Positions 1 to 8,844 of a stretch of 60,639 nt of DNA are shown in pieces. The stretch is from CAZABP01 sp964483245 (lineage in GTDB: Bacteria; Planctomycetota; UBA1135; UBA2386): the NCBI GenBank assembly GCA_964483245.1, contig CAZABP010000027.1, positions 1 through 60,639 of the forward strand. Reading direction: 5' to 3'. Position numbers and translations under genes: made by a program. The notes under the pieces are model-generated. The model saw nothing but the letters and a program-made list of their open reading frames with translations, made no database searches and was not told the origin of the DNA. How positions within the stretch are numbered: position 1 is the stretch's first letter; the number at the start of each line of letters is the position of its first letter.

Positions 1-892
<892 letters not shown>

Positions 893-896
<4 letters not shown>

Positions 897-1348
897 GCGG
901 CATGGAGCACGAGCTGCATCTGCGCGTCGTCTCGCCGGACCGGATCGTCCTCGACCGCAAGGTCAAGGGCGTCTCGCTGATGGGCATCGACGGCAGCTAC
1001 GGCATCCTGCCGAACCACGCGCCGTTCATGACCGCGACACGGCCCGGGATCCTGAAGATCACGCACACCGACGGCACCGTCGAGGAGATGCTGGTGACCG
1101 ACGGCTTCGCCGAAGTCGTCGACAACACGCTGACCCTGTTGTGCGAGGCCGGCGAACGTGCCGGCGAGATCGACGTCGCGCGCGCGCGCGAAGCCGAGAA
1201 GAAGGCGCGGGCGATCCTCGACGCCGGCGCCGAGGCACAGGGCAACGTCACCTACGACGAGGCCAACTCCGCGCTGCAGCGCGCGATGCTGCGCCAGATG
1301 ATCGGCAGCCGGCGCAGCGGCGGGCCGGGTGTGGCGACGGATCTCTGA
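893..1348 (+). CDS. atpC: F1 ATP synthase subunit epsilon
   Basis: Epsilon subunit of the ATP synthase central stalk, which couples gamma rotation to catalysis and can inhibit ATP hydrolysis. The 151-residue product matches the family length. It has the N-terminal beta-sandwich (LHLRVVSPDRIVLDRKVKGVSLMGIDG in family position, with YGILPNHAPFM and FAEVVDNTLTLLCE) followed by the Ala/Arg-rich helical hairpin. The GTG start at 893 overlaps the atpD stop (GTGA), indicating translational coupling; an in-frame ATG at 902 is the alternative start. It is the last gene of the operon, and the next gene is unrelated. Confidence 0.95.
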
Positions 1349-1452
1349 GGCTCGCTGGCGGTACGTGGCGCCCCACATGGCGACACGCGATCGTGGGGCG
1401 CTGTTCGATCGTCGGTAGGCGGAATCGCCTGGCGAATGGCAAGGAGGCTGCA

Positions 1453-1713
1453 GTGCCGGTCATCTCCATGTTCTTCGGCATCGTGATCCGGATGTTCTAC
1501 GAGGATCACCCGCCACCGCACTTCCATGCGGAGTACCAGGGCCGGCAGGGCAAGTTCGGTTTCGACGGCATCATGACGATCGGGAGCATCCGCTCCGCGA
1601 CGGCACTACGGCTCATCCGTGAATGGGCAGACCTCCACCGGGACGAACTCGAGGCAAACTGGCAGAAGGCAACGGCCAGGACCCCGTTGGATAGAATCGC
1701 GCCGCTCGAGTGA
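1453..1713 (+). CDS. DUF4160 family protein
   Basis: Small protein of 86 residues carrying the DUF4160 signature: an N-terminal VPVISMFFGIVIRMFYEDH-type strand followed by the HPPPHFHAEYQG histidine cluster, then a C-terminal helix with EWADLHRDELEANW. A GTG start is chosen because a strong AAGGAGG sits at 1441-1447, 5 nt upstream; the open frame continues upstream but overlaps atpC. DUF4160 genes are commonly paired with DUF2442 genes, as here with a 6-nt gap, and the pair is sometimes proposed to act as a toxin-antitoxin-like module. The sequence does not show a biochemical function. Confidence 0.85.
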   Translation: MPVISMFFGIVIRMFYEDHPPPHFHAEYQGRQGKFGFDGIMTIGSIRSATALRLIREWADLHRDELEANWQKATARTPLDRIAPLE

Positions 1714-1719
1714 ACCCAG

Positions 1720-1971
1720 ATGAGCGTCATGCCGTCCGTGATCCGTGCGACTTACCTCCGGCAGTACCAGATCGAACTCTGCTTCGACGATGGTGTGGTG
1801 GCGGCCGTGGACTTCTCCCCGTGGTTGCATGGTCCCGTGTTCGAGCCACTGAAGGATCGCCGGTACTTCGAACGCTTCTTCATCGACGGAGGCACAGTCG
1901 CATGGCCCAATGGCGCGGACATCGCGCCGGAGACGCTGTACGAGGCCGCGGTCGCAGGAAGGCCGGCGTAG
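1720..1971 (+). CDS. DUF2442 family protein
   Basis: An 83-residue partner of the DUF4160 gene just upstream. It has the DUF2442 arrangement: a beta strand with a short acidic hairpin (QIELCFDDGVVAAVDFSPW), a conserved block FEPLKDRRYFERFFID, and the terminal GTVAWPNGADIAPETLYEAA. The ATG at 1720 lies 6 nt after the upstream stop, so the two are almost certainly cotranscribed. A role as antidote or partner of the DUF4160 protein is inference from co-occurrence only. An in-frame Met at residue 4 is an alternative start. Confidence 0.85.
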   Translation: MSVMPSVIRATYLRQYQIELCFDDGVVAAVDFSPWLHGPVFEPLKDRRYFERFFIDGGTVAWPNGADIAPETLYEAAVAGRPA

Positions 1972-2115
1972 CGCCTCAGCAGCAGGCGAGCAGCCGGGCC
2001 GGTGTCGGTTCTCTCACCGCCGCGACGCGGCGACCACGACGCCGTGAAACCGACGGACCTGGCGCCGCTGCGGCGGCGACGTTCACCGACGGGGCGTATG
2101 ACCAGTTCCTAAGGA

Positions 2116-2150
2116 GATTCCATCCCTCCCGATTCGGGAGGGATGGAATC
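2116..2150. repeat. Perfect 15-bp inverted repeat (REP-like or terminator-like)
   Basis: Arms 2116-2130 and 2136-2150 are exact reverse complements around a 5-nt GATTC loop that repeats the first five bases of the left arm. It lies in the 303-nt gene-free stretch 1972-2274 and is followed by TGACCCCAACCCTCCC. There is no T-tract, so a factor-independent terminator is not clear-cut. The look is that of a dispersed REP-type palindrome; no second copy was noticed in this window. Nothing else recognisable was seen in 1972-2274. Confidence 0.7.
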
Positions 2151-2274
2151 TGACCCCAACCCTCCCTGGTCAAGCCGGGCATCGCTGCGCACGGCTCGTC
2201 GCTGTGATCCTGCTGCTCCCGGGCTGTGGGCACCCGCCCTGAGTACGTTGAGTCGCGCCAGCCGACGCTGCCCG

Positions 2275-2841
2275 ATGCCAAACTGCGACTTCTACGCGCT
2301 CGAAGGCGACTTCGAATTGGTCCTGGACTTCGTGTTCGCGCAGGACCGTTGGGAGTTGCATGAGTTCGCTACTGAAGGAGCCCGCCCGGTGCGAGTCTTC
2401 CGGACGACCGCTGACTTGCTCGCATGCTGCGCAGTGGAAGGCAGCTCCTGCCGGTTCCAGCTCTATGCGCCTGAGATGGCGGGGCGCGTCATCCACCGCA
2501 GAATCGATCTGCGCCCGCAAGCCAGGTCTGGATCGACGCATCGTTTCACCACGGAGGGATGGGGGCTCGTGCAGCTGTACTTCGGGGCGATGCGCACCGG
2601 CCACGGCGTGATCCCCTCGCATACGAACCACAACTCGATGGCCCGAGCGCTGGCGTGGGCAGACACGCGTCCGGACTTGGGCAGTCCGGAGGAGTGGGAT
2701 TGGCACCGCGTCGCGCGGGTCTCCAGGCGGCTCGTCCGGTTCATCGCGAAGCAGGGTGTTACGAAGGTCGGCGCACGTCCTGTGCTCCCAGCTGCGGATC
2801 GCGCGGTGTGCGCGGGAGCAAGACTGTTGCCATGCGAGTAG
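2275..2841 (+). CDS. Hypothetical protein of the MPNCDFYA type
   Basis: Unknown 188-residue soluble protein. The frame is open from 2143, but the start is placed at ATG 2275 because MPNCDFYA looks like a natural N-terminus and the upstream residues are low-information and overlap the inverted repeat. Visible blocks are YALEGDFELVLDFVF, FQLYAPEMAGRVIHRRID, GWGLVQLYFG and SHTNHNSMARALAWAD. There is no signal peptide or membrane segment. The end resembles short stand-alone accessory or immunity-like proteins, but I cannot assign a function. It overlaps the next gene by 10 bp, suggesting co-translation. Confidence 0.6.
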   Translation: MPNCDFYALEGDFELVLDFVFAQDRWELHEFATEGARPVRVFRTTADLLACCAVEGSSCRFQLYAPEMAGRVIHRRIDLRPQARSGSTHRFTTEGWGLVQLYFGAMRTGHGVIPSHTNHNSMARALAWADTRPDLGSPEEWDWHRVARVSRRLVRFIAKQGVTKVGARPVLPAADRAVCAGARLLPCE

Positions 2842-3356
2842 GACGCGCAGGCCTGGCTGTCACGATCCTCGGTGCACTGCTCGTCGCGCTCTCGCTCGGC
2901 CCGCGCGGCGTGACCGTCACGCTGCGGAACGGGACCGGAGAGCAGCTGGCTCCGGTGCGCGTGTTCAGTATCGGCGACGCAGCGTCCACCGACTGGATCG
3001 AGACCGAGGGGATCCGGAGTGTGACTCTGTGCCCGGTCAGCGACTCGTCGATCTGGGTTGCGTTCGGGGTTCCCGCCGCTGGCTCCGAGCGGGTGCTCGA
3101 CCTCGGCTGCTACGTGTTCTCCGGCGCGATCGGCTCCGTGGATGCCACGATCTTCGGACCAGTGCGGTCCGGTCCGTCCATCGGCGACGTCGCGCAATCG
3201 CAGCTGTCGTACCCGTCAGTGTGGAATCTGCTTCCGCAGAGCGCCTCTGCGCGCGGGTTCGGCGCCGGCGCCGGCGCCGTGTTGCTGCTCGTAGGGTTGG
3301 CGCGGCTGGTGCGCCGTAGGAGACCTGCGGATGGGCGCGCGGGCACGGTGAGCTGA
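2832..3356 (+). CDS. Hypothetical protein with terminal membrane segments
   Basis: A 174-residue protein not recognised by family. A hydrophobic N-terminal helix (LAVTILGALLVALSLG) is followed by an extracytoplasmic-looking region of ~120 residues and a second hydrophobic stretch (FGAGAGAVLLLVGLARLV) with an Arg-rich end, giving an N-in/C-in two-pass topology or a signal peptide plus a C-terminal anchor. ATG 2832 lies inside the 3' end of the preceding gene (10-bp overlap), so the two probably form a small unit. The frame is open further upstream (from 2559), but that would overlap the neighbour fully. Confidence 0.5.
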   Translation: MRVGRAGLAVTILGALLVALSLGPRGVTVTLRNGTGEQLAPVRVFSIGDAASTDWIETEGIRSVTLCPVSDSSIWVAFGVPAAGSERVLDLGCYVFSGAIGSVDATIFGPVRSGPSIGDVAQSQLSYPSVWNLLPQSASARGFGAGAGAVLLLVGLARLVRRRRPADGRAGTVS

Positions 3357-3547
3357 GCTGGGGTCGCGTGCCCGCAACTTCGCCCTGGTCCCTCGTCTCG
3401 TGGCGAAACACGAATCCGCGCGCGCGCTGCGCTGAGGTACGCGGCGGGCGCACCCGGTCGCGCGCGTCCGCCCGCTCGCCCACGATCGCGCGATGCTCCC
3501 GCTTCCGCGCGCGTGAGGCTCGGCCCGCGCGCGCGCGGAATTCCCTC

Positions 3548-3553
3548 TAGGTT
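3548..3553 (+). promoter_or_regulatory. -10-like element TAGGTT
   Basis: TAGGTT followed directly by GCCGCGG, 61 nt before the ATG at 3615. It fits a TANNNT plus GC-rich motif seen before several genes in this window (6528-6533 minus, 34715, 49498, 59479). The -35 box is not obvious. The rest of the 258-nt gap 3357-3614 is CGCG-rich with nothing else recognised. Confidence 0.3.
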
Positions 3554-3614
3554 GCCGCGGTTGCATTCCCGCGTTCCCGCCCATTCCGGGTCGGGATCCG
3601 CATGTGAGGGTCCG

Positions 3615-4688
3615 ATGCGTTCCTTGATTCCGTTCACCGTCACCTGCGCGCTGCTGGCCGGCGCCCCGCTCGCGCAGATCGTCGCCAAGTACTCCGCCTA
3701 CGGCTCCGGCTGCCCCGGCAGCGGGACCGGTCTCGGCGTGATCCACGTCTGCCCGGCCAACATGGCCAACTCGTTCGGCGGCAGCGACAACAGCATTCCG
3801 TTCACCTGGTCCCCGGTGCGTTACCAGCAGGTGTTCCTCGGCAGCGAGCTGCCGGTTGCGTTCTCGATGGCGGGGATCAGCCTGCGTCAGGACGAGCGCG
3901 GCGCCGCGCACGGCGTGACCGTCGACCTCGAGATCGCGGTCGGCTACACGACGAAGACGCCGCCGACGATGAGCACGACGTTCGCGGCGAACTTCGACAG
4001 CGGCGCTCCGGTCATCGTGCTGCCGCGCGCGCAGATCGTGTTCCCGGACATGCCGCTGCCGCCGACGACGCCGAGCGACTTTTTCCTGACGATTCCGTGG
4101 CCGGTCGCATTCGCGTGGGCTCCGGCGCCCGGGCGCAACTTCCTGATCCAGGTCTCGGTCTACGGCAACAGCCATGGCAACCAGCCGTGGGGCTACCCGC
4201 TCGATGCGAATGGCGGCACCGCGCGGCTCTACGGCAGCGGCGCGAATGCTGTCACCGGCAAGCTCGAGGTCGGCTACGGCCTCGTCATGGGTTTCCGCGA
4301 GCTGACCAACACGGCGGTGCCGCTGCTCTACACGACCAGCACGCCGCAGATCGGCGACACGTTCCGCGTCCGGCTCGGCCAGGCGCGCGCGTCGACGCCG
4401 GCGCTGCTGCTGCTCGGGATGTCGAAGACCAACTGGCTCGGCATCCCGCTGCCGCTCGAGTTGACCGGCTTCGGCGCCCCCGGCTGCCGATTGCTGGCGG
4501 CGATCGACGACTCGCGCCAGGTCACGACGTCGGCGGGCGGCGCGACGTCGTACGTCTACACGATTCCCAACGACATCTACCTGCTGAACATCCGCTTCTA
4601 CAACCAGTGGATCGTGCTCGATCCGCCGGCGAATGCGTTCCAACACGCATTCTCGAACGGTGGGGAAGGGGTGATCGGCAACATGTGA
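3615..4688 (+). CDS. Secreted protein with Cys-containing planctomycete-type module
   Basis: A 357-residue exported protein. The N-terminus MRSLIPFTVTCALLAGAPLAQ is a signal peptide with cleavage near ALAQ. The mature protein begins with YGSGCPGSGTG, a motif typical of secreted proteins in this kind of genome. The C-terminal part has LPLELTGFGAPGCRLLAAID, which matches an element in the subtilase at 44371-47364 and, more loosely, in the HAF protein at 16667-18061. The middle is beta-rich, with no catalytic signature that I recognise. The upstream gap holds a -10-like TAGGTT at 3548. A role at the cell surface or in the periplasm is inferred from the signal peptide only. Confidence 0.75.
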   Translation: MRSLIPFTVTCALLAGAPLAQIVAKYSAYGSGCPGSGTGLGVIHVCPANMANSFGGSDNSIPFTWSPVRYQQVFLGSELPVAFSMAGISLRQDERGAAHGVTVDLEIAVGYTTKTPPTMSTTFAANFDSGAPVIVLPRAQIVFPDMPLPPTTPSDFFLTIPWPVAFAWAPAPGRNFLIQVSVYGNSHGNQPWGYPLDANGGTARLYGSGANAVTGKLEVGYGLVMGFRELTNTAVPLLYTTSTPQIGDTFRVRLGQARASTPALLLLGMSKTNWLGIPLPLELTGFGAPGCRLLAAIDDSRQVTTSAGGATSYVYTIPNDIYLLNIRFYNQWIVLDPPANAFQHAFSNGGEGVIGNM

Positions 4689-4703
4689 CGCGGCGGCGGG
4701 TCG

Positions 4704-4724
4704 CACGATCCGGCGCAGATCGTG
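4704..4724. terminator. Hairpin between convergent genes
   Basis: A perfect 7-bp stem (4704-4710 with 4718-4724) around a 7-nt loop, located 15 nt after the stop of the plus-strand secreted protein and just before the end of the minus-strand methyltransferase gene. It has no T-tract, as is common in very GC-rich genomes. It could serve both strands. Confidence 0.4.
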
Positions 4725-4737
4725 TCCGCGCGGCGGG

Positions 4738-5292
4738 TCAGCCCGTCCGCCCCGCCAGGTGCCGCACCCCTTCGAACCCACCGTGCACTGCGACGATGCG
4801 CTGCACGATCGCCGGCTCCGGGACCTCGACGCGACCCTGCTCGAATGCGACGACGGCGAGCCGGTCGCGGACTGCGTCGAACAGCTCGTATGGCTGCAGC
4901 AGGTGGTCGGGGTTGCGCGGCTTGCCGATCTTCTCGTGCCCGGCCATGAACGTCTCGTAGATCAACACGCCGCCGGCCGCGACGGCGGCGACGAGCTTCG
5001 GCAGGATGGGACGCCACAGGTAGCGCACGACGACGACGGCAGGGAACCGGCGGTCGGCGAACGGCCATGGGCCCGCCTCGAGGTCGGCCGGGATCAGCTC
5101 GACGGCTTCGTCATCGGCCAGGTCGGCCACGGCGCCGAGATCGCGATCGACGGCGGTGACCGGATTCCCGCGCGCGCGGAACCACCGCGCGTGCCGGCCC
5201 GACCCACACGCAAGGTCCAGCACGCGCGCGCGCGGCGGGACGAGGTTGCCATGGCGGAGGACCCAGTCGCTCGGCGCAGGTGCGGGACTCAC
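4738..5292 (-). CDS. Class I SAM-dependent methyltransferase
   Basis: A 184-residue small methyltransferase of the TehB/UbiG-like fold. SAM-binding motif I is VLDLACGSGRHARWFRARG near residues 24-42, followed by the acidic strand end AVDRD (motif II) and LIPADLEAGPWPFADRRF (motif III/IV region). The later VVVRYLWRPILPKLVAAVAAGGVLIYETF is the post-motif strand-helix of the family. There is no transmembrane segment, so it is cytoplasmic. The substrate cannot be read from sequence. It lies downstream of and on the same strand as the FG-GAP gene, with a 52-nt gap, so cotranscription is possible. Confidence 0.8.
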   Translation of the reverse strand: MSPAPAPSDWVLRHGNLVPPRARVLDLACGSGRHARWFRARGNPVTAVDRDLGAVADLADDEAVELIPADLEAGPWPFADRRFPAVVVVRYLWRPILPKLVAAVAAGGVLIYETFMAGHEKIGKPRNPDHLLQPYELFDAVRDRLAVVAFEQGRVEVPEPAIVQRIVAVHGGFEGVRHLAGRTG

Positions 5293-5344
5293 GGCGGCAC
5301 GCTACGCGACGGCGCCGGCGTGCCAGCCCGGATATCTCGACCGG

Positions 5345-6520
5345 CTATTCGCGCAGCAGCAGATAGACATGCCCGATCGTGCGGTCCTCGGCGCGGTCGC
5401 AATTGCCGATCAGCAGATCCAGCTTCCCGTCGTCATTCCAGTCGCAGGTCGCGAGCCGGAACCGGTAGCCGGGGATCGTGCGGACCCGGTCCAGCAGGTC
5501 GACCGCCTCGTCGAACTTGCGCGGTTCGACGGTCCGCCCGGTGAACAGCGAGATGCCGCGCGCAAACGTCCGGTCCGGCAGCCCGCGGAAGAAACTCACG
5601 TCGCCAGCTTCGTCGCCGATCAGCAGATCGAGGGTCCCGTCGCCATCCCAATCGACCGGCAGCGGATCGCTTTTCTGCACGACCTTGATCGGACTCCCCT
5701 CCGTCAGCAGCGGCATCCGCGCGCCGAACCGGTACTCGGTCCGCGTGCCTTCGTTCCAGCGGACGAACACGTCCCCCTTGACGTTGCCGAGCACGAGGTC
5801 GANNNNNNNNNNGCTGACGGAGCGCGTTTCGTCGCTGCCGGTGCCGAAGGTGCGGACCGATGCGAACCCGAGTGAACCGTCGTTGAACAGCGTCTGGTTG
5901 GCCTGGCCATCACGATTGGCGAGCACGAGGTCGAGATCGCCGTCGCCATCGAGGTCGGCGAAGTTCGCCGTCGACATCCAGCGCCGCATCTCGGCGGTCT
6001 CCGGCTTCTGGCCCTCCGGCACGACCAGCGGCTCCTCCGGAATCGGCACCCCGGCGTGGAAACCACTCGCATGCCCGGCGAAGAAGAACACGCGCCCCGG
6101 CGTGTATTCCCCCGACGTGACATCCAGGATCCCGTCGCCGTTCAGATCCACGAACTGTGGATCGAAGCCGATGCATCAACCGGGCTTGATGCTCGCCGGC
6201 TCGCCGTCGGCCTCGAGCAGCGTGAACGTGCCGAACTTCGGCGCGGCGTTGGTGCCGAGGTTGCGGTAGACGCGCGCGACGCCGTCGGCGAACTGGCCGA
6301 CGACGAGGTCGCGCACACCGTCCCTGTCGAAATCCACGACGAACGGGGCCGCGTGGCCGGTCGTCGTCGTGATCGGCTCACCGTCCGCGTCGATCCGGAC
6401 CGGCTTGCGGAGGCGGGGAAGGCTGGCTGCCTCTGCTTCCAGCGCTGCCGTCGCCGTCGGTTCCTGGCCGGCCAGAAGTCCGACCAGCAGGAAGGGAGGA
6501 GTCCAGAGCGCGGCGCGCAT
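5345..6520 (-). CDS. FG-GAP/VCBS repeat secreted protein with in-frame TGA (candidate selenoprotein)
   Basis: One gene of ~391 codons if TGA at 6176-6178 is read through. Residues 1-18 form a signal peptide (ATG at 6518-6520). FG-GAP calcium-binding loops appear before the TGA (DFDRDGVRDLVVGQ) and after it (VDLNGDGILDVTSGEY, DLDGDGDLDLVLAN, DWDGDGTLDLLIGD, DWNDDGKLDLLIGN). Codon 115 is TGA, followed at once by TGC (Cys) and then IGFDPQFVDLNGDG, so coding clearly continues in the same frame. A SECIS-like hairpin lies just downstream. A 10-N gap (5803-5812) falls in a repeat, and the frame is kept across it. The alternatives to selenocysteine are a nonsense mutation or a base-call error. The protein is presumably a secreted beta-propeller; its ligand is unknown. 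Confidence 0.75.
5803..5812. other. Assembly gap (10 N)
   Basis: Ten N inside an FG-GAP repeat of the candidate selenoprotein gene. The reading frame is the same on both sides, and the missing residues would fall where a DGDG loop is expected. The true gap length is unknown, because all three gaps in this window are exactly 10 N. Confidence 0.95.
6141..6166 (-). promoter_or_regulatory. SECIS-like hairpin downstream of in-frame TGA
   Basis: On the minus strand GATCCAC and GTGGATC (6157-6163 and 6145-6151) pair perfectly around the loop AGUUC. Three further pairs (UUC/GAA) extend the stem past one bulged U (6144). The loop begins 19 nt after the last base of the TGA and has G in its second position. 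This fits the known bacterial SECIS rules: a short apical loop with a G in its first two bases, placed about 16-37 nt from UGA. It would recruit the SelB elongation factor. Confidence 0.6.
6176..6178 (-). other. Candidate selenocysteine codon (TGA)
   Basis: In-frame TGA at codon 115 of the FG-GAP gene, giving the context KPG-U-CIGF. Many genes in the window end in TGA, so TGA is a normal stop here and a global reassignment to Trp is excluded. Confidence 0.6.
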
Positions 6521-6527
6521 CGCCGGG

Positions 6528-6533
6528 AATCTA
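6528..6533 (-). promoter_or_regulatory. -10-like element TAGATT of the FG-GAP gene
   Basis: On the minus strand TAGATT is followed by CCCGGCG and then directly by the ATG at 6520. If used, the transcript would be nearly leaderless. It matches the TANNNT plus CCSGSC pattern found before other genes here. Confidence 0.35.
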
Positions 6534-6622
6534 GCCCGCAAGCGCCGGCAGCACCGAAGGATCCTCGCCCGGCCCCTCAAGCCGTCACTCCCAGCGGACC
6601 GAGCAGAGGACCGGAGGATCCG

Positions 6623-7843
6623 TTGTCACCGCCCGCATCCCCGTGCTCCGCGCTGCTGTTCGTCGCCGCCATCGCCGGCGCCGCGCCCGCGCAGGATCCC
6701 GCGCCGCGCGTCGATCTGAGCGGCGATCAGTACGACACGATGCAGTCGGCACAGTCGCAGCAGCCGGCCGGCGACCGCCAGTGGTTCGAGCGCTTCGACG
6801 TCTGGGGCTATGTGTCCGGCGCGTACTTCCACACCGAAGCGGGCGGGGAGTACCCCGGTGGCGCGCTGTTGGTCGACCAGGCGTCCCTGTTCGTGCAGGC
6901 CGAGGTCACCGCACAGGCGGTCGCGTTCTTCGAGCTGCGCACCGACCTCGCCCCGAGCGACGAGATCGAGACCGGCGAGGTCTACATCGATCTGCGCCGC
7001 CTGTTGCCGCTCGGCGATGGCGGACATCTCGGCTTCAAGTTCGGCCGCTTCGACATCCCGTTCGGCGAGTACTACCACCTGCAGGATGCGCCGGAGAACC
7101 CGCTGGTCAGCTACCCGGTCGTGATGCCGTACGGCGTCGACGAAGGCATCCTGGCCTACGGCAACTACCGCGGCCTCGGCTTCGCGCTCGCTCTCAGCGA
7201 CGGCAGCTACGACCGGCAGTCGTTCGCCGGCGTCGCCCCGGCGGTCACTGCGCGGCTGTCCGGTGAGCCGACCGAGCGGCTGTACGTCAGCGCGAGCGTG
7301 CTGCACGGCGACGATGCACCGAACAGTGCGTTGTGCATGAGCGGCGGCACGTTGGCACCGGTCGGGGCGGGGACGTTCTCGACGCTGGGCGCCAGCCCGA
7401 GCACGAGCATCGGGTACCTCGTCGGCGGCGTGGACCTGCGCTGGGAGCCGTGGACCGGCGCGATGCTGCGAGCGAGCTACGCGCACGCCGAAGTCGACGA
7501 CGACGTCGACGCGTTCGACCGCGGTCTCGACTGGTTCATCCTGGAGCCGTCGGTGGCGTTCGCCGACCGCTGGCGCGTGACCGCGCGCTGGAGCGAGGCC
7601 GGCACGTTTTCGTCCGCCGAGGGCTATCGCTTCCAGGGCAACCAGTTCGCGCGTGGGCGGGCCTCGTTCGGCTACGACCTGCGCAACATGCGTCGGCTCG
7701 CGCTCGGGCTGCGCTGGCAGCCGGAAGCGAACCTGATCGCAAAGCTCGAAGTCGGTCTCGATCAGCTCACTGCGATCGATGCGAGTCCGATCGCCGACGA
7801 CGATCGGGCCTATGTCGCGGCTCAGATCGTGTTGAGGTTCTGA
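6623..7843 (+). CDS. Porin-like outer-membrane beta-barrel protein
   Basis: A 406-residue exported protein. The TTG start at 6623 is chosen because GGAGGA sits at 6613-6618 and a signal peptide follows at once (ALLFVAAIAGAAPAQ). The mature part alternates hydrophobic and polar residues in beta strands and has the porin-family block HLGFKFGRFDIPFGEYYHLQD, a strand/turn seen in phosphate-selective or DcaP-like porins. The chain ends in IVLRF, a typical C-terminal aromatic signal for outer-membrane insertion. Its TGA overlaps the ATG of the heme-cupredoxin gene by 1 nt, so the two are translationally coupled. The substrate is unknown; its neighbours suggest a link to envelope redox or metal handling. 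Confidence 0.75.
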   Translation: MSPPASPCSALLFVAAIAGAAPAQDPAPRVDLSGDQYDTMQSAQSQQPAGDRQWFERFDVWGYVSGAYFHTEAGGEYPGGALLVDQASLFVQAEVTAQAVAFFELRTDLAPSDEIETGEVYIDLRRLLPLGDGGHLGFKFGRFDIPFGEYYHLQDAPENPLVSYPVVMPYGVDEGILAYGNYRGLGFALALSDGSYDRQSFAGVAPAVTARLSGEPTERLYVSASVLHGDDAPNSALCMSGGTLAPVGAGTFSTLGASPSTSIGYLVGGVDLRWEPWTGAMLRASYAHAEVDDDVDAFDRGLDWFILEPSVAFADRWRVTARWSEAGTFSSAEGYRFQGNQFARGRASFGYDLRNMRRLALGLRWQPEANLIAKLEVGLDQLTAIDASPIADDDRAYVAAQIVLRF

Positions 7844-8844
7844 TGCGCCGCTTCTGGTTCCCTCTGCTGTGGCTGCCCGGCCTGCTGGCGCAGGCACCGG
7901 ACAACGCGACGCGTGCCTGCATGCGCGAGTTCGGCAAGTCGGTGCGGGCACTCGAGCATTCGCTGGGTGCGGGCGAGCACGCCGAGACTGCGGCCGCTGC
8001 GCAGCTGATCGCGAGGCTGGCGCCGGACCTGGCGCTGACGGAGCTTCCCGGCGGCGAATCCGAACGCGGCGACGCGTCGTGGCACGCGGACCGCGTGCGC
8101 GCCACCGCGGCGGAGCTCGCCAGCGCAGCCGAGGCTGCCGACCTGCCGCTGCAACAGGATGCGTTCGGCCGGCTGCGGGCCGCCTGCGCCGCGTGCCACT
8201 TGCAGCTGCGTGGACCGGACGACGAGCGCGGGTTCTGGCCCGGCCAGCGCAACGCCCTGTTCGGGCGCGTGCGCGTGCTGACCGCGGACGGGCAGCCGCG
8301 TGACCGCGCCGACCATCTCGTGTTGTTCCTCGAAGGGCTGCCGCGCCAGCCGGCGCCGCCGAACCGCCGCGTCGAGATCACGCAGCGCGACCGGACCTTC
8401 CACCCGGATCTGCTGGTCGTGCCGGTCGGCACGACGGTGTCGTTCCCGAACCACGACACGGTGTTCCACAACATCTTCTCGCTGTCGAAGCCGCAGCCGT
8501 TCGACCTCGAGCTGTATGGGCCGGGCGAGACGCGGATGCAGCAGCTCTCGCATGCCGGGCTGGTCAAGATCTACTGCAACATCCATCCGGAGATGGTCGC
8601 GCACATCGTCGTGCTCGAGCACGGCAGCGCCGTGACGGCGACGCCCGGTGGGTTCTTCTGCATCTCCGATCTGCCGGATGGTGAGTTCAAGCTGCGCTGC
8701 TGGTCCGAGTTCGGTGGCGACCAGGAGCAATCGGTCATGCTCGGCGGGCAGCTGGCGACGCGGCTCGATCTGCAGGTGCAGGAGACCAAGCGCCGCCTCC
8801 CGCACCGCAACAAGCACGGCCGCCCGTATCGGGAGAAGTACTGA
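7843..8844 (+). CDS. Periplasmic heme c / cupredoxin fusion protein
   Basis: A 333-residue exported protein (signal peptide residues 1-17). An N-terminal helical region carries one heme c attachment motif, CAACH (Cys115, Cys118, His119), at the end of a helix, as in class II cytochromes. The C-terminal domain is a cupredoxin: VVPVGTTVSFPNHDTVFHNIFS supplies His209, and VKIYCNIHPEMVAHIVVL supplies Cys245, His248 and Met251, a complete type 1 copper set. Similar plastocyanin-like domains are often labelled methylamine utilisation protein, without evidence for that role. It sits between the porin and a membrane histidine kinase with stop/start overlaps on both sides, suggesting electron transfer or copper/redox sensing in the periplasm. 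Confidence 0.8.
   Translation: MRRFWFPLLWLPGLLAQAPDNATRACMREFGKSVRALEHSLGAGEHAETAAAAQLIARLAPDLALTELPGGESERGDASWHADRVRATAAELASAAEAADLPLQQDAFGRLRAACAACHLQLRGPDDERGFWPGQRNALFGRVRVLTADGQPRDRADHLVLFLEGLPRQPAPPNRRVEITQRDRTFHPDLLVVPVGTTVSFPNHDTVFHNIFSLSKPQPFDLELYGPGETRMQQLSHAGLVKIYCNIHPEMVAHIVVLEHGSAVTATPGGFFCISDLPDGEFKLRCWSEFGGDQEQSVMLGGQLATRLDLQVQETKRRLPHRNKHGRPYREKY

Noticed and set aside
6176..6178. TGA read as Trp through an alternative genetic code
   Set aside because: Many certain genes here (for example atpD, thrS, rpmI) end in TGA, so the standard meaning is in use.
5345..6520. Reading the FG-GAP region as two separate genes divided at the TGA
   Set aside because: The downstream part would start inside a conserved repeat (VDLNGDG) without a signal peptide, and the Cys and aromatic residues just before that ATG-like point fit one continuous domain. 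One gene with a recoded or mutated TGA is simpler.
7843..8844. Naming the heme-cupredoxin gene as methylamine utilisation (mau)
   Set aside because: The label is common for such cupredoxins, but no mau genes (large and small dehydrogenase subunits) are present, so the pathway is not supported.
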